A stretch of 64,000 nt of DNA from Poindextera sp963706385 (lineage in GTDB: Bacteria > Pseudomonadota > Alphaproteobacteria > Caulobacterales > Caulobacteraceae). Both the position numbers and the translations under genes were made by a program. Below, piece after piece: positions 17,794 through 25,705 of this stretch; position 1 is the first letter of the stretch; each line of letters starts with the position of its first letter. The stretch is taken from the NCBI GenBank assembly GCA_963706385.1, contig OY970153.1, positions 2,046,001-2,110,000 of the forward strand, given 5' to 3'. The notes under the pieces were generated by a model. It saw only the letters and a list, made by a program, of their open reading frames with translations. It was not told the DNA's origin and made no database searches.

Positions 17794-19224
17794 TCAAGCC
17801 GCGATCGTGCGGCGGGTCTTCAGGAACTCGAAGAACTCCGCGCCCTCGCGCAGCCGGCGCTTCATCATGTCGGGGCTGCGGACCATCTCGCCGACGATGG
17901 CGCCGATCTTCCGCGGGCGCAGGTAGAAGCTCTTGTAGAAGGTCTCGACCGAATCGAAGATCTGGGCGTGGCTCAGGTTCGGATAGTGCAGCGGGGCGAT
18001 CTGGCGGCCGCTGTCATCGACCAGCTCGGCGTTGTCGGCGTCGAGCCAGCCGTTCTCCACCGCCTGGTCGTAGAGGAAGGTGCCCGGATAGGGCGCGGCC
18101 AGCGAGACCTGGATGGTGTGCGGATTGATCTTGGTCGCCCAGCGCACGGTCTGCTGGATGGTCTCGGGGGTCTCGCCCGGCAGGCCCAGGATGAAGGTGC
18201 CGTGGATGGCGACGCCCAGCTCGTGGCAGTCCTTGGTGAAGCGCTCGGCCACCTCGACGCGCATGCCCTTCTTGATGTTGTGCAGGATCTGCTGGTTGCC
18301 GGATTCGTAGCCGACCAGCAGCAGCCGCAGCCCGCCGTCCTTCATCACCTTCAGCGTCTCGCGCGGGACGTTGGCCTTGGCGTTGCACGACCAGGTCACC
18401 CCCAGCTTGCCCAGCTCGCGGGCGATGGCCTCGGCGCGCGGCAGGTCGTCGGTGAAGGTGTCGTCGTCGAAGAAGAACTCCTTCACCTGCGGAAACGCTT
18501 TCTGGGCCCAGGCGATCTCCTCGATCACATGGCCGACGCTGCGGGTGCGGTAGCGGTGCCCGCCGACGGTCTGCGGCCACAGGCAGAAGGTGCAGCGCGA
18601 TTTGCAGCCCCGGCCAGTGTAGATCGACATGTAGGGGTGCTTCAGATAGCCGATGAAGTAGTTCTCGATCTCCAGGTCGCGCTGGTAGATCGGGGTGACG
18701 AACGGCAGCGAATCCATGTTCTCCAGGATCGGCCGGTCCGGATTGTGCACCACCACCCCCTGGCGGTTGCGATAGCTGAGGCCGGGGATGTCGGCCCAGG
18801 CGTGGTCGTCGGCGACCTCTTTGATGGTGAAGTCGAATTCGTTGCGCGCGACGAAGTCGACGGCCGGGGCGTGCTTCATCGAGCCATCGGCGTCGACGGC
18901 GACCTTGGCCCCGATCAGCCCGGCCTTGAGGTTCGGATTGGCCGCCTTCAGCGCCTCGATGGTCTTGACGTCCGAGGCGAACGACGGGGTCGAGGTGTGC
19001 AGCACCACCAGGTCGTGGTCCTTGGCCACGCCGGCCACGTAATCCAGGCTCTGGCGGTGCGGCGGCGCGTCGATCAGGCGGCTGTTTTCGACCAGGGCCG
19101 CCGGCTGGGCCAGCCAGGTCGGGAACCAGTAGGACTTGACCTCGCGCTTGGCCTGATAGCGGGCGCCGGCGCCGCCGTCGAAACCGTCGAACGAAGGGGC
19201 CTGCAGGAACAGGGTGCGCAACAT
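17794..19224 (-). CDS. hpnJ: Hopanoid biosynthesis B12-binding radical SAM protein HpnJ
   Basis: Required for making the cyclitol ether headgroup of bacteriohopanetetrol, acting after HpnI and HpnK. It has 476 residues. The N-terminal cobalamin-binding-like domain covers about residues 1-170 (KDHDLVVLHTSTPSF, LKAGLIGAKVAVD), then the radical SAM CxxxCxxC is in GRGCKSRCTFCLWPQ. Further conserved pieces are EFFFDDDTFTDD and GYESGNQQILHNIKKGM. A GAGG ribosome-binding site precedes the ATG. It lies 138 bp downstream of hpnL and 60 bp upstream of hpnA. hpnK, its usual partner, is absent nearby. Confidence 0.94.
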   Translation of the reverse strand: MLRTLFLQAPSFDGFDGGAGARYQAKREVKSYWFPTWLAQPAALVENSRLIDAPPHRQSLDYVAGVAKDHDLVVLHTSTPSFASDVKTIEALKAANPNLKAGLIGAKVAVDADGSMKHAPAVDFVARNEFDFTIKEVADDHAWADIPGLSYRNRQGVVVHNPDRPILENMDSLPFVTPIYQRDLEIENYFIGYLKHPYMSIYTGRGCKSRCTFCLWPQTVGGHRYRTRSVGHVIEEIAWAQKAFPQVKEFFFDDDTFTDDLPRAEAIARELGKLGVTWSCNAKANVPRETLKVMKDGGLRLLLVGYESGNQQILHNIKKGMRVEVAERFTKDCHELGVAIHGTFILGLPGETPETIQQTVRWATKINPHTIQVSLAAPYPGTFLYDQAVENGWLDADNAELVDDSGRQIAPLHYPNLSHAQIFDSVETFYKSFYLRPRKIGAIVGEMVRSPDMMKRRLREGAEFFEFLKTRRTIAA

Positions 19225-19362
19225 GACATGACCTCAAACCGATACCGGGGCCGACGCCATCCGTCCCCGCATCCAACCTCTGCCGCTTTAACCGCGCCAA
19301 TTCAATGGCGAGCCATGCGCGCCAGAGGCAAATGATAGCACATCGCTCCGAACGCAACGCGG

Positions 19363-20355
19363 CTAGGCCGGGTGCTCGCGCAGCCGGCGCCGGCTTTCCA
19401 GGATCTGCCAACTCAGCAGGGTGGGCACGCCGACGGCGACATCGCGGGCGCGTTTGAGCAGGGAAAGCGCCAGCGCCGCCTCCGCCGGCAGGCCGAACAG
19501 GGGCCCGAGCAGCGCATAGGCGCCCTCCTGCACGCCCAGGCCGCTCGGCACCATGAAGGCGGCGTTGCGGATGGCGAACAACAGGCTCTCGATCGCCACC
19601 ACCGAGCCGAACGGCAGGGGCCGGCCGATGAAGGCGAGGATCAGCCAGGCGCCGAGCGCGCCGCCGAACCAGGCGACCAGGTGAAGGCCCAGGCAGGCCC
19701 ACAGGCTGAGCGGCCGGCCGTAGGCGGCCTCGATCACCCGGGTGACGGCGGTGGCGTGGTGGGCCGCGGCCGGAACCATCCGGTGGACCATGTTTTCGAC
19801 CACCTTCAGGCCGCGCTTCTGAGTCAGGATGAAGCCGCCGACCAGCGACCCGCCGATCGCCAGGCCGCCCAGCAGGGAAAACAGCAGCCGGTCGTGGCCG
19901 GCGGCGAAGCCGAACCGGTGAGCCAAGAGCGCGATCCCCGCCAGGGTGTAGATCAGCTGGGCGACCACCTCGAGGGTGAGGTCGACCACGCTCGAGCCGA
20001 ACGCCGCGGCGGTGGAGATCCCGCCCAGCACCGCGGCCCGCGCGGCAATCACTAGGCCGCCGAGCTGGGAGAACGGCAGCACGTCCGAGGCCGCCTCGCG
20101 CATCAGCCGGCTCCAGACGAACACCGGCGCGCGATCGGCCGCCACCGGCGCGACCACCCACCAGGCCAGGCCCAGCGGGATGAACAGGCCGAGCTGGGCG
20201 GCCATCACGACCAGAAAGCCGCGCGCGCCGATCGGTCGGATCGCCGCCACCACCGCCCCGACATTGAAATAGCCGATCACCGCGGTGGCGAGCAGCAGCC
20301 CGATCACGGCCGCCGCGATCGCTGTCGCCCGGGCGCGGGATCTGGGATCGATCAT
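19363..20355 (-). CDS. hpnL: Hopanoid-associated integral membrane protein HpnL
   Basis: Member of the UPF0104/lysylphosphatidylglycerol-synthase transmembrane family that accompanies hopanoid loci; a transport or flipping role is often proposed but not shown. It has 330 residues, beginning MIDPRSRARATAIAAAVIGL. Six to eight hydrophobic helices are visible, for example ATAIAAAVIGLLLATAVIGYF, FLVVMAAQLGLFIPLGLAWW, LWACLGLHLVAWFGGALGAW and LLFAIRNAAFMVPSGLGVQE. The last contains the conserved PSGLGVQEG signature. Its ATG overlaps the hpnI stop by four bases (20352-20355). Confidence 0.9.
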   Translation of the reverse strand: MIDPRSRARATAIAAAVIGLLLATAVIGYFNVGAVVAAIRPIGARGFLVVMAAQLGLFIPLGLAWWVVAPVAADRAPVFVWSRLMREAASDVLPFSQLGGLVIAARAAVLGGISTAAAFGSSVVDLTLEVVAQLIYTLAGIALLAHRFGFAAGHDRLLFSLLGGLAIGGSLVGGFILTQKRGLKVVENMVHRMVPAAAHHATAVTRVIEAAYGRPLSLWACLGLHLVAWFGGALGAWLILAFIGRPLPFGSVVAIESLLFAIRNAAFMVPSGLGVQEGAYALLGPLFGLPAEAALALSLLKRARDVAVGVPTLLSWQILESRRRLREHPA

Positions 20356-21497
20356 GTGGCGGCGATCGCTCCGTCGCGGTCCACCCGCAGGCGGGCGCCC
20401 CGCCATTCCACTCGATCGCCGAACAGCGAGACGAGGAAGACGCCGAAGGCCAACAGGTCGCGCAGCGGGATCAGCCACAACAGGCCGCGGTCGGACGCCA
20501 TCAGCCGGCTGAGCGTCAGGGCCTGCGCCTGCCTGAACAGGAGAAGGCCGGCGAGCAGAGCCAGGCTCCAGCCGGCGAAGCCGGTCAGGGCCGCGCCGAT
20601 CAGCGCCAGCGGGGTGAAATGCATGACCATGCTGCCCAGATAGCCGCCCGGCTCGACCAGCCGGATGGTCCGGGCCCAGCGCAGCTCGTGGGTCAGCATC
20701 TCGCGGGCGCTGGCTTCGGGGAACACATGGTCGATCACCATCGGCGGGCAGGCGATGGTCAGGCCGGCGGCGCGCACCGCGCGGCCCAGCTCGAAATCGT
20801 CGGCCAGCACGTCGGCCAGGATATCCAGGCCGCCGATCGCCGCCAGCACCTCGGCGCGCAGCGCCATGGTCGGTCCCAGGCAGGGGTGGGCGCCCAGGGC
20901 CTCGCCGACCACCACGCTGGGCGCGAAGCGGGTGTTGACGTCCAGAGCCGCCAGCTTCGACCAGACGCTGGCCGTCGGCCGCCCCCGATAGAGGCAATGG
21001 ATCAGGCCGACGCCCGGGGCCTGCAGCGAAGCGACGATCCGCGCGAGGCCGTCGGCGGGCAGGCGCACGTCGCTGTCGCTGATCACGATCACCTCGCCGC
21101 GGACGTGGGCGGCCATGTTGATCAGGTTGCCGATCTTGCGGTTGGCTCCGTGCGGCGTGGGATCGGCGAGCACCACGATGTCGCGGTCCGGGAAGGCGCG
21201 CTGCAGGCGCCGCGCGGCCTCGAGCGCCGGATCGGCCGCGTCCTGGGCGCCCAGGATCAGGCGCACCGGCCCGGCATAGGCCTGGACGCAGAAGCTGGTC
21301 AGGTTTTCATAGAGCTCCGGCTCGTCGCCGTGCAGCGGCTTGAGCACCGAAATCGCGGGCTGGCTCGCCGGCGCCGGCGTGGCGCGGCGCGAAAACCGCC
21401 AGGTCGCCCAGGTCGCCGCGCAGGCGTAGAGCGCCCCGCAGACCGCGAGGCCCAGGACGACCGCCCCGGCGCTTTCGACGACAGAACTGAGACTCAA
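20352..21497 (-). CDS. hpnI: Hopanoid glycosyltransferase HpnI
   Basis: Ceramide-glucosyltransferase-like membrane GT2 enzyme that adds N-acetylglucosamine to bacteriohopanetetrol. It has 381 residues. An N-terminal helix (AVVLGLAVCGALYACAATWA) is followed by ISVLKPLHGDEPELYENLTS, the DxD-type VVISDSDVRLP, the acceptor-site DDFELGRAV and ELRWARTIR, corresponding to the (Q/R)xxRW motif. C-terminal hydrophobic segments are LALIGAALTGFAGWSLALLA and LLAFGVFLVSLFG. It is the first gene of the minus hopanoid operon; copy B of the palindromic repeat lies directly upstream. With HpnJ it implies a glycosyl- or cyclitol-type hopanoid headgroup. Confidence 0.92.
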   Translation of the reverse strand: MSLSSVVESAGAVVLGLAVCGALYACAATWATWRFSRRATPAPASQPAISVLKPLHGDEPELYENLTSFCVQAYAGPVRLILGAQDAADPALEAARRLQRAFPDRDIVVLADPTPHGANRKIGNLINMAAHVRGEVIVISDSDVRLPADGLARIVASLQAPGVGLIHCLYRGRPTASVWSKLAALDVNTRFAPSVVVGEALGAHPCLGPTMALRAEVLAAIGGLDILADVLADDFELGRAVRAAGLTIACPPMVIDHVFPEASAREMLTHELRWARTIRLVEPGGYLGSMVMHFTPLALIGAALTGFAGWSLALLAGLLLFRQAQALTLSRLMASDRGLLWLIPLRDLLAFGVFLVSLFGDRVEWRGARLRVDRDGAIAAT

Positions 21498-21517
21498 CCC
21501 GCGACCCTCCGTCAGCC

Positions 21518-21632
21518 TAGAGCGCGTTCCGCAAAAGTGGACCCGGTTTTGCGATCAGAACGCGCTCAAACTTTTGAATTTAGAGCACGATTCAACGATC
21601 AGGCGGTTCCGCCTGATCGCATCGTGCTCTAG
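21518..21632. repeat. Palindromic repeat family, two-module copy (copy B)
   Basis: Module 2 (GAGCGCGTTCCGCAAAAGTGG ... GATCAGAACGCGCTC) is followed by AAACTTTTGAATTT and module 1 (AGAGCACGATTCAACGATCAGGCGG-TTCC-GCCTGATCGCATCGTGCTCT). Both modules are hairpins. It lies 20 bp upstream of the hpnI start, so it could affect the operon promoter. The inverted counterpart with the same two modules is at 32171-32285. Confidence 0.88.
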
Positions 21633-21757
21633 GCCTTAATAGCCCCGCCGCCGGAGCCCCACTAAACTTTTTACAAAGCTTTGATTCTAGGCTGGCGCCG
21701 GTTCGACCGATCGCGCGAGAAAACACCCGTGAGCCAAGCCTTCTGGTTTCACACCCG

Positions 21758-21964
21758 ATGCGGCGGCGCGTTCTGATGCCGGCGCCGCTCGGCGAGGTGC
21801 TGTTCGAGTTCCGGCGGATCGGCAATGCGGTCAAGGTCTCGGCCATCCACGTCGACAGCGACACCGAGGTCTGCCTGGTCGGATCGCCCGCGGCGGGCGA
21901 ACACGCGCTGAAACAGGCCGCGATCAACAAGTTGGTCTACGTATTGGTCAAAGGTCGGGGCTAA
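21758..21964 (+). CDS. Small conserved DUF6898-like protein
   Basis: A 68-residue protein resembling a short alphaproteobacterial family without known function: GEVLFEFRRIGNAVKVSAIH, then TEVCLVGSPAAGEHALKQAA and KLVYVLVKGRG. Two starts are possible, ATG 21758 or ATG 21776 (MPAPLGEVLFEF); the second matches the conserved part more closely. No signal peptide or membrane segment is seen. It stands alone, convergent to the MaoC-type genes, with a terminator-like hairpin just after its stop. Confidence 0.75.
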   Translation: MRRRVLMPAPLGEVLFEFRRIGNAVKVSAIHVDSDTEVCLVGSPAAGEHALKQAAINKLVYVLVKGRG

Positions 21965-21965
21965 A

Positions 21966-21995
21966 CGCCGGGGCTTGGCGCGCGCCGCCCCGGCG
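21966..21995. terminator. Terminator-like hairpin between convergent genes
   Basis: A perfect 9-bp inverted repeat, CGCCGGGGC (21966-21974) and GCCCCGGCG (21987-21995), with a 12-base loop. It starts one base after the stop of the DUF6898-like gene and ends 15 bases before the end of the MaoC-type gene on the opposite strand. There is no T tract; a bidirectional termination role is inferred. Confidence 0.55.
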
Positions 21996-22010
21996 CCCGG
22001 ACCGCCGGGC

Positions 22011-22430
22011 TCAGTCCACCCGGGCTTCGGCGTAGCCCTTGAGCACGTCGACGCCGTTCTGGTTGGTGGTGGTCACGGCCAGTTCGACCAGCTTGACGCC
22101 ATCCCGATCGAATACCTTCTCCACCGTCGCCACCGCGTCCAGCGTGTCGCCCGGCCAGACCTGGCTGGTGAACCGCACACCGTATTTGGTCAGCCGCCCG
22201 TCGCCGACATAGTCGGTGAGCATCTTGCCGGTCATGCCCATGGTCAGCATGCCGTGCGCGAACACCGATGGATAGCCGGCCACCTTGGTGGTGAATATCT
22301 CGTCGGTGTGCAGCGGGTTGTAGTCGCCCGAGGCGCCGGCGTATTGCACGATCTGGGTGCGCTTGAGGTCTTCGACCAGGCGCTGGCGGAAGCCGTCGCC
22401 GACCTTCAGGTTGCTTGCTTTCAAGGCCAT
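22011..22430 (-). CDS. MaoC-like hotdog dehydratase
   Basis: Hydratase/dehydratase of the MaoC hotdog fold acting on acyl-CoA or acyl-ACP thioesters. It has 139 residues from MALKASNLKVGDGF, chosen because GAGGAGAG precedes that ATG. The hydratase-2 signature is GASGDYNPLHTDEIFTTKVA followed by SVFAHGMLTMGMTG, with the catalytic aspartate and histidine in place. The partner gene immediately upstream encodes the complementary half; such pairs often form heterodimers (as in HadAB-type dehydratases). The substrate cannot be told from sequence. Confidence 0.88.
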   Translation of the reverse strand: MALKASNLKVGDGFRQRLVEDLKRTQIVQYAGASGDYNPLHTDEIFTTKVAGYPSVFAHGMLTMGMTGKMLTDYVGDGRLTKYGVRFTSQVWPGDTLDAVATVEKVFDRDGVKLVELAVTTTNQNGVDVLKGYAEARVD

Positions 22431-22441
22431 GTCCGCTCTCC

Positions 22442-22945
22442 TCAAGCCTGATCCGCGGGGCGCTCGGTGCGCACGCCGACGCCGCGGGCGGTGACCACCA
22501 GCTCGCCCTTCTGGTCGCGGTATTCGGTGATGTTCTCGCTGAACACCAGCTTGCCCGCGCGCTTGCCCTCCTTCTCCCAGGTCTTGCCGGGCTTGCTGGT
22601 CGCGGTCAGCACGTCGCCGGGCCGCAGCGGCCGGTGATATTCGAAATGCTGCTCGGCGTGCAGGCCGCCGCCGCTGCCGCCGCCTTCGCGGCCGGCGGAT
22701 TCGGTCTTCTTGACGCCGGTCGGCTCCTTGCCCGATCCGAACCAGGGCTTGCCCGGCTTGGGGCGCAGAAAATAGTCGGGATCGAACTGCGCGCTCGCCT
22801 GCACGAAGGTCGGCGGCGCGATCACCGATCCCATCGGCGTGCCCTTGGCGTATTCGGGGTCGTGATAGATCGGATTGTCGTCCCCGACCGAGCGGGCGAA
22901 CATCATGATGTGGCTGAATTCAACCGGAAAATATTCGACGGCCAT
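22442..22945 (-). CDS. FAS1-like/MaoC N-terminal dehydratase domain protein
   Basis: Partner half of a MaoC-type dehydratase. It has 167 residues: EFSHIMMFARSVGDDNPIYH near the N-terminus, MGSVIAPPTFVQASAQFDP, and a hotdog core LHAEQHFEYHRPLRPGDVLTA. This N-terminal-type subunit usually lacks the catalytic dyad and shapes the acyl pocket. A GAGGAGAGGGA ribosome-binding site precedes the ATG, and the next gene follows after 11 bp, so the two are one operon. Glycine-rich EGGGSGGGLHAEQ is a flexible loop. A role in lipid metabolism is likely; the exact pathway is unknown. Confidence 0.85.
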   Translation of the reverse strand: MAVEYFPVEFSHIMMFARSVGDDNPIYHDPEYAKGTPMGSVIAPPTFVQASAQFDPDYFLRPKPGKPWFGSGKEPTGVKKTESAGREGGGSGGGLHAEQHFEYHRPLRPGDVLTATSKPGKTWEKEGKRAGKLVFSENITEYRDQKGELVVTARGVGVRTERPADQA

Positions 22946-23080
22946 TCCCTCTCCTCTTCGATGGTCTTGCTCTTGCGGCGCCAGCCCTGGGCGGCCCGAT
23001 AGGCCAGTGTGACATCAATGAGGGGGCGGCCTCAATCGGTTGCGCGCGACCGCGGATCGGATAGGCGGATGGTCCTTCGC

Positions 23081-23475
23081 TTATCGGCCGATGCGCCGGG
23101 CGAAGGCGTCGAGGGCGGAGCGAAAATCCTTGTCGACCAGATTGACCGCTTCCCGCAGCGAAAACCAACGGGTCGCGGGCCTGTCTTGCTCATCGAGCGC
23201 GGGGTCTTCGTCGCGCACCAGCAGCGGGAAAACCGTCAAACGCGTATCCTGACCGGCCGCGCGCAAGGGCCGCTTGTAGATGCGACCCGACACCCCGACA
23301 TCGCAGCGCGCTTTCAGAGCCGCGCTGATATGCTGGGTCAAACCCTTGCGCAGCGGTCCTGACGGAAGCCGCCAACCGCCCCCTCGGCCGAATAGACCAG
23401 CATCACATCGACTTGGTCGCCATTCCGAAAAGGAAGAACCGCCAGATGCCGCGTATTGTTGGGTATGTCCGTCAT
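23081..23475 (-). pseudogene. NUDIX hydrolase family gene with a one-base frameshift
   Basis: From ATG 23475 one frame reads TDIPNNTRHLAVLPFRNGDQ and VDVMLVYSAEGAV and then runs off the family. A second frame continues with WRLPSGPLRKGLTQHISAAL, GRIYKRPL and VFPLLVRDEDPALDEQD through to RWFSLREAVNLVDKDF. Joined, these give a small NUDIX protein of the type with a WxxPKG-like motif, ending at 23081. The shift falls in a G run near 23370-23376; one additional G would restore the frame. The NUDIX box itself looks degenerate (AALKARCDVGVSGR instead of a REAxEExG core), which supports genuine decay, though a sequencing error is possible. No clear ribosome-binding site was found. Confidence 0.65.
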
Positions 23476-24137
23476 GTTTTTTATTATTCTGTCTACTGAA
23501 CATCATCGGAAACTGGGACGTATGCTAAATCCAACCTAGTGAAATCCGCGAATTCTTCCTGTCCAATCCATGTAACGATGAGGCCGATGTCAAGTCAAAT
23601 ATACGGCGCGCTCCCATCTGGGGTTCCACGTTTCGAGCCAAGTCCCAGCTTCGGGGTCCGCGGAGCCGGCGATACGGCCATCTCCGCAAAGCGGCTGGGC
23701 CGCATGACAGCCGCGCTCGCCGATGGCGATCAGGCGCTCTGAAAAGCCCAGCAAGGGTGCGGATTTTACCTTGAGCGCGGTCGGGGGATTTGGTTGAAAA
23801 ACCGAATCCGACACTTTTCGAGGATGACGGTAATTATTTGTTCGCCTAAGTTCTCGCCACCCTCCGGATCAACACTGTTTCGCTAAAACATATTATCTTC
23901 CAGACCGCATTTTTCTGGACGTTGGTTACAAAAAATCGTCACAATGTCTCCTTAGCGTAAGCTTGGGTGGTTAGGCTCGCGCTAGGCTTCTCTCGCGCTG
24001 GCCTCGTCGCTCGGCCGAAGGACCCTTGCCGCCTCTCCATCGCGGGCTGAACCTCGCTCCGCGGATGGCGACCCGCGAAACCCGTGCGTCCCGTACGCCG
24101 CCGAGTCCCGCCCTCCGACGCGCCCCTGGCGCCTGTA
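23476..24137. other. 660-bp stretch without a recognisable gene
   Basis: Between the NUDIX remnant and the Skp-like gene. Two short open frames overlap on opposite strands here (23539-23742 plus, 23590-23814 minus); neither resembles a protein I recognise, and no ribosome-binding site supports either. The part 23815-23960 is AT-richer than its surroundings and could carry the promoter of the downstream gene. No tRNA or transposase trace was found. Confidence 0.4.
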
Positions 24138-24767
24138 ATGAAGAGAAAGAATTCGAGCATGTCGATGATGTTACGTTCCCTCGCGGCGGCCGCCCTATGG
24201 TCGTTTTGCGCGTCCGCCGCGCTGGCGGCCGCTCCCGACGCCGCCCCCGCGCCATCGCCGGAGCTCGGCGGCCCGGCGGTTCCAGGCGTTTGCCTCCTCG
24301 GCCAGGAGGCCGTGCTGGCCAACGCGAAAATCGGCCAGGCCGCTTCGGCGCGGCTGCGGGCGCTGGCCCAGGACGCGCAGGCGCCCCTGGACGCGGAACG
24401 TTCGGCGATCGAAGCCGATGCGAAGGCGCTGGAGGCGAAGAAGGCCAGCCTCCCGGCGGCGGATTTGCGACAACGCCAACAGGCGATTGGGCAGCGGGCC
24501 CAAGCCTACCAGGCCAAGCTTCAGCAATTGAACCGCCAGATCGAGGCCACTCGCGCGAGCGTCGTCGGCCGGATCGCGACGACGGTCCAGCCAGTGGTGG
24601 CGCAGGTCTATCAGGCGCACAAATGCGGCTTGCTGTTCTCCCGCAACGCGGTGCTCGGCGGCAATCTGGCGGGCGATCTGACGGCGGACGTGGTCGCGGG
24701 CCTGGATGGCAAGGTCACCACGATCGACTTCGATCTCGAACCGCCGGCCGCGGCGCCGACGAAGTGA
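24138..24767 (+). CDS. Periplasmic chaperone-like protein, OmpH/Skp family
   Basis: Predicted exported, coiled-coil protein related to Skp/OmpH, which holds unfolded outer-membrane proteins in the periplasm. It has 209 residues from ATG 24138; ATG 24159 (MSMMLRSLAAAALWSFCASA) is an equally good start with AGAGAAAG upstream. A signal peptide ends around AALAAAPDA. The mature part begins with PGVCLLGQEAVLANAKIGQA, typical of the family, followed by a long alpha-helical region (RLRALAQDAQ to IEATRASVV, about residues 75-150) and a C-terminal beta segment ending KVTTIDFDLEPP. It is a stand-alone gene not next to bamA or lpxD, so a second Skp-like paralogue is plausible. Confidence 0.8.
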   Translation: MKRKNSSMSMMLRSLAAAALWSFCASAALAAAPDAAPAPSPELGGPAVPGVCLLGQEAVLANAKIGQAASARLRALAQDAQAPLDAERSAIEADAKALEAKKASLPAADLRQRQQAIGQRAQAYQAKLQQLNRQIEATRASVVGRIATTVQPVVAQVYQAHKCGLLFSRNAVLGGNLAGDLTADVVAGLDGKVTTIDFDLEPPAAAPTK

Positions 24768-24821
24768 CCGGGCGTCAGCGAGGCTGGAGGCGGACGCCTC
24801 GCCCCACGCGGGGGTGAGAAT

Positions 24822-24839
24822 TGTGACGGAAATGTCACG
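24822..24839. promoter_or_regulatory. GTGAC-N6-GTCAC palindrome upstream of a small gene
   Basis: TGTGACGGAAATGTCACG is a near-perfect inverted repeat (GTGAC at 24823-24827, GTCAC at 24834-24838) about 85 bp before the 72-residue gene at 24924. The half-site TGTGAC also clusters upstream of the RTX-like gene at 58.4-58.5 kb. It resembles a CRP/FNR-family operator, but its TGTGA and TCAC halves are 8 bases apart rather than the usual 6. Confidence 0.4.
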
Positions 24840-24923
24840 GCGCGGGCTGGCCTAGCCAATTCCGTCACGCTATTGTCGCACGGCGCGCGTTGGCGCGGGA
24901 CGGGCCGCTCGCGGCAAGGCATT

Positions 24924-25142
24924 ATGTACGACGAAGCGTATTTGGCGCTTGACGCGATTTGCAAAGGCGCCGACCTCGCCGGCCGCGAGCATTGGGTGAC
25001 CGCCTTCAAGGCCATCCGCTGGGCGGTCGAGACCCGAGACGGCGTCGAATTGACGTCGGCTGGCCGTCAAGCCCATGAGGACATGGCCTCGGAACGGAAG
25101 AGCGCCGATCCGTCGTTCGCCGTCGAACAGCCGACGTTCTGA
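24924..25142 (+). CDS. Hypothetical protein, 72 residues
   Basis: Short soluble protein starting MYDEAYLALDAICKGADLAG and containing EHWVTAFKAIRWAVETRDG; it ends SFAVEQPTF. The amino-acid make-up (balanced charge, helical) looks like a real gene, but I recognise no family. The ATG at 24924 is preferred to an upstream GTG-type extension because that extension is arginine-rich and GC-biased. It is preceded by the TGTGAC palindrome and follows the Skp-like gene after 156 bp. No partner is evident. Confidence 0.55.
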   Translation: MYDEAYLALDAICKGADLAGREHWVTAFKAIRWAVETRDGVELTSAGRQAHEDMASERKSADPSFAVEQPTF

Positions 25143-25190
25143 CCCGGCCGAGCAGCCGGCGCGAGCGAGCGGAATACGATCAGGCCGCCA

Positions 25191-25685
25191 TCACGCGCCG
25201 TCGAAATCGTCCACGCCGCAGCCAGCGGCTCGCGCGGCGTCCAGGGCCGCGCCGAACCCGTCGATCCTGAACTTGACCGGGGCGGCCATGGCCTTGGCCT
25301 GGATGCTCACTTCGCGGGCGTCCATGATCCGCTGTCGCGGTATCCGGACCAGTCCGCCGCTCGGATTGGTCAGGTCGTCATTATAAAGAGCAAAGCCGAG
25401 CCGGGCCAAGTCCATCGCGTCCGAGCGGACCGCGCGCGGCGGGCCGTCATCGATCCGATAGACCGCGTTGGCGGTGTCCGCCCGGCTGGACAAGTGGAAG
25501 ACCAGGGCCTGCCGGTGGTAGTCGACCCTGGGTCTGGACAACTGGCAGATCTGGCGCGCGGCGAACTGGTCGCTCTCCACCCGCAATGTCCAGGCGCCGA
25601 TCTGGCTGCGCTCCCTGTGCGTCTCTCCATGGCCCCAGAAGGGCGCGAACGACAGGAGCACGGTCAGGGCCAGATGGGGCGACAT
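25191..25685 (-). CDS. Hypothetical exported protein at the end of the type I secretion operon
   Basis: A 164-residue protein starting MSPHLALTVLLSFAPFWGHG, a short hydrophobic segment compatible with a signal peptide. The rest contains WTLRVESDQFAARQICQLSR, LVFHLSSRADTANAVYRIDD and MAAPVKFRIDGFGAALDAAR, and has two cysteines (one in QICQL, one in AGCGV) that could form a disulfide in the periplasm. It starts 20 bp after the TolC-family gene on the same strand, so it probably belongs to that operon. Function unknown; a role in secretion or envelope assembly is only suggested by position. Confidence 0.6.
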   Translation of the reverse strand: MSPHLALTVLLSFAPFWGHGETHRERSQIGAWTLRVESDQFAARQICQLSRPRVDYHRQALVFHLSSRADTANAVYRIDDGPPRAVRSDAMDLARLGFALYNDDLTNPSGGLVRIPRQRIMDAREVSIQAKAMAAPVKFRIDGFGAALDAARAAGCGVDDFDGA

Positions 25686-25705
25686 GGCGTGGCGGGCTTT
25701 CGACG

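Noticed and set aside
16726..19335. An 869-codon plus-strand open frame opposite hpnA and hpnJ
   Set aside because: Same reason: the composition mirrors third-position GC bias of the genes on the minus strand, and no motif is present.
23539..23742. Short plus-strand open frame as a gene
   Set aside because: No ribosome-binding site, no recognised family, and an equally open frame exists on the other strand over the same bases.
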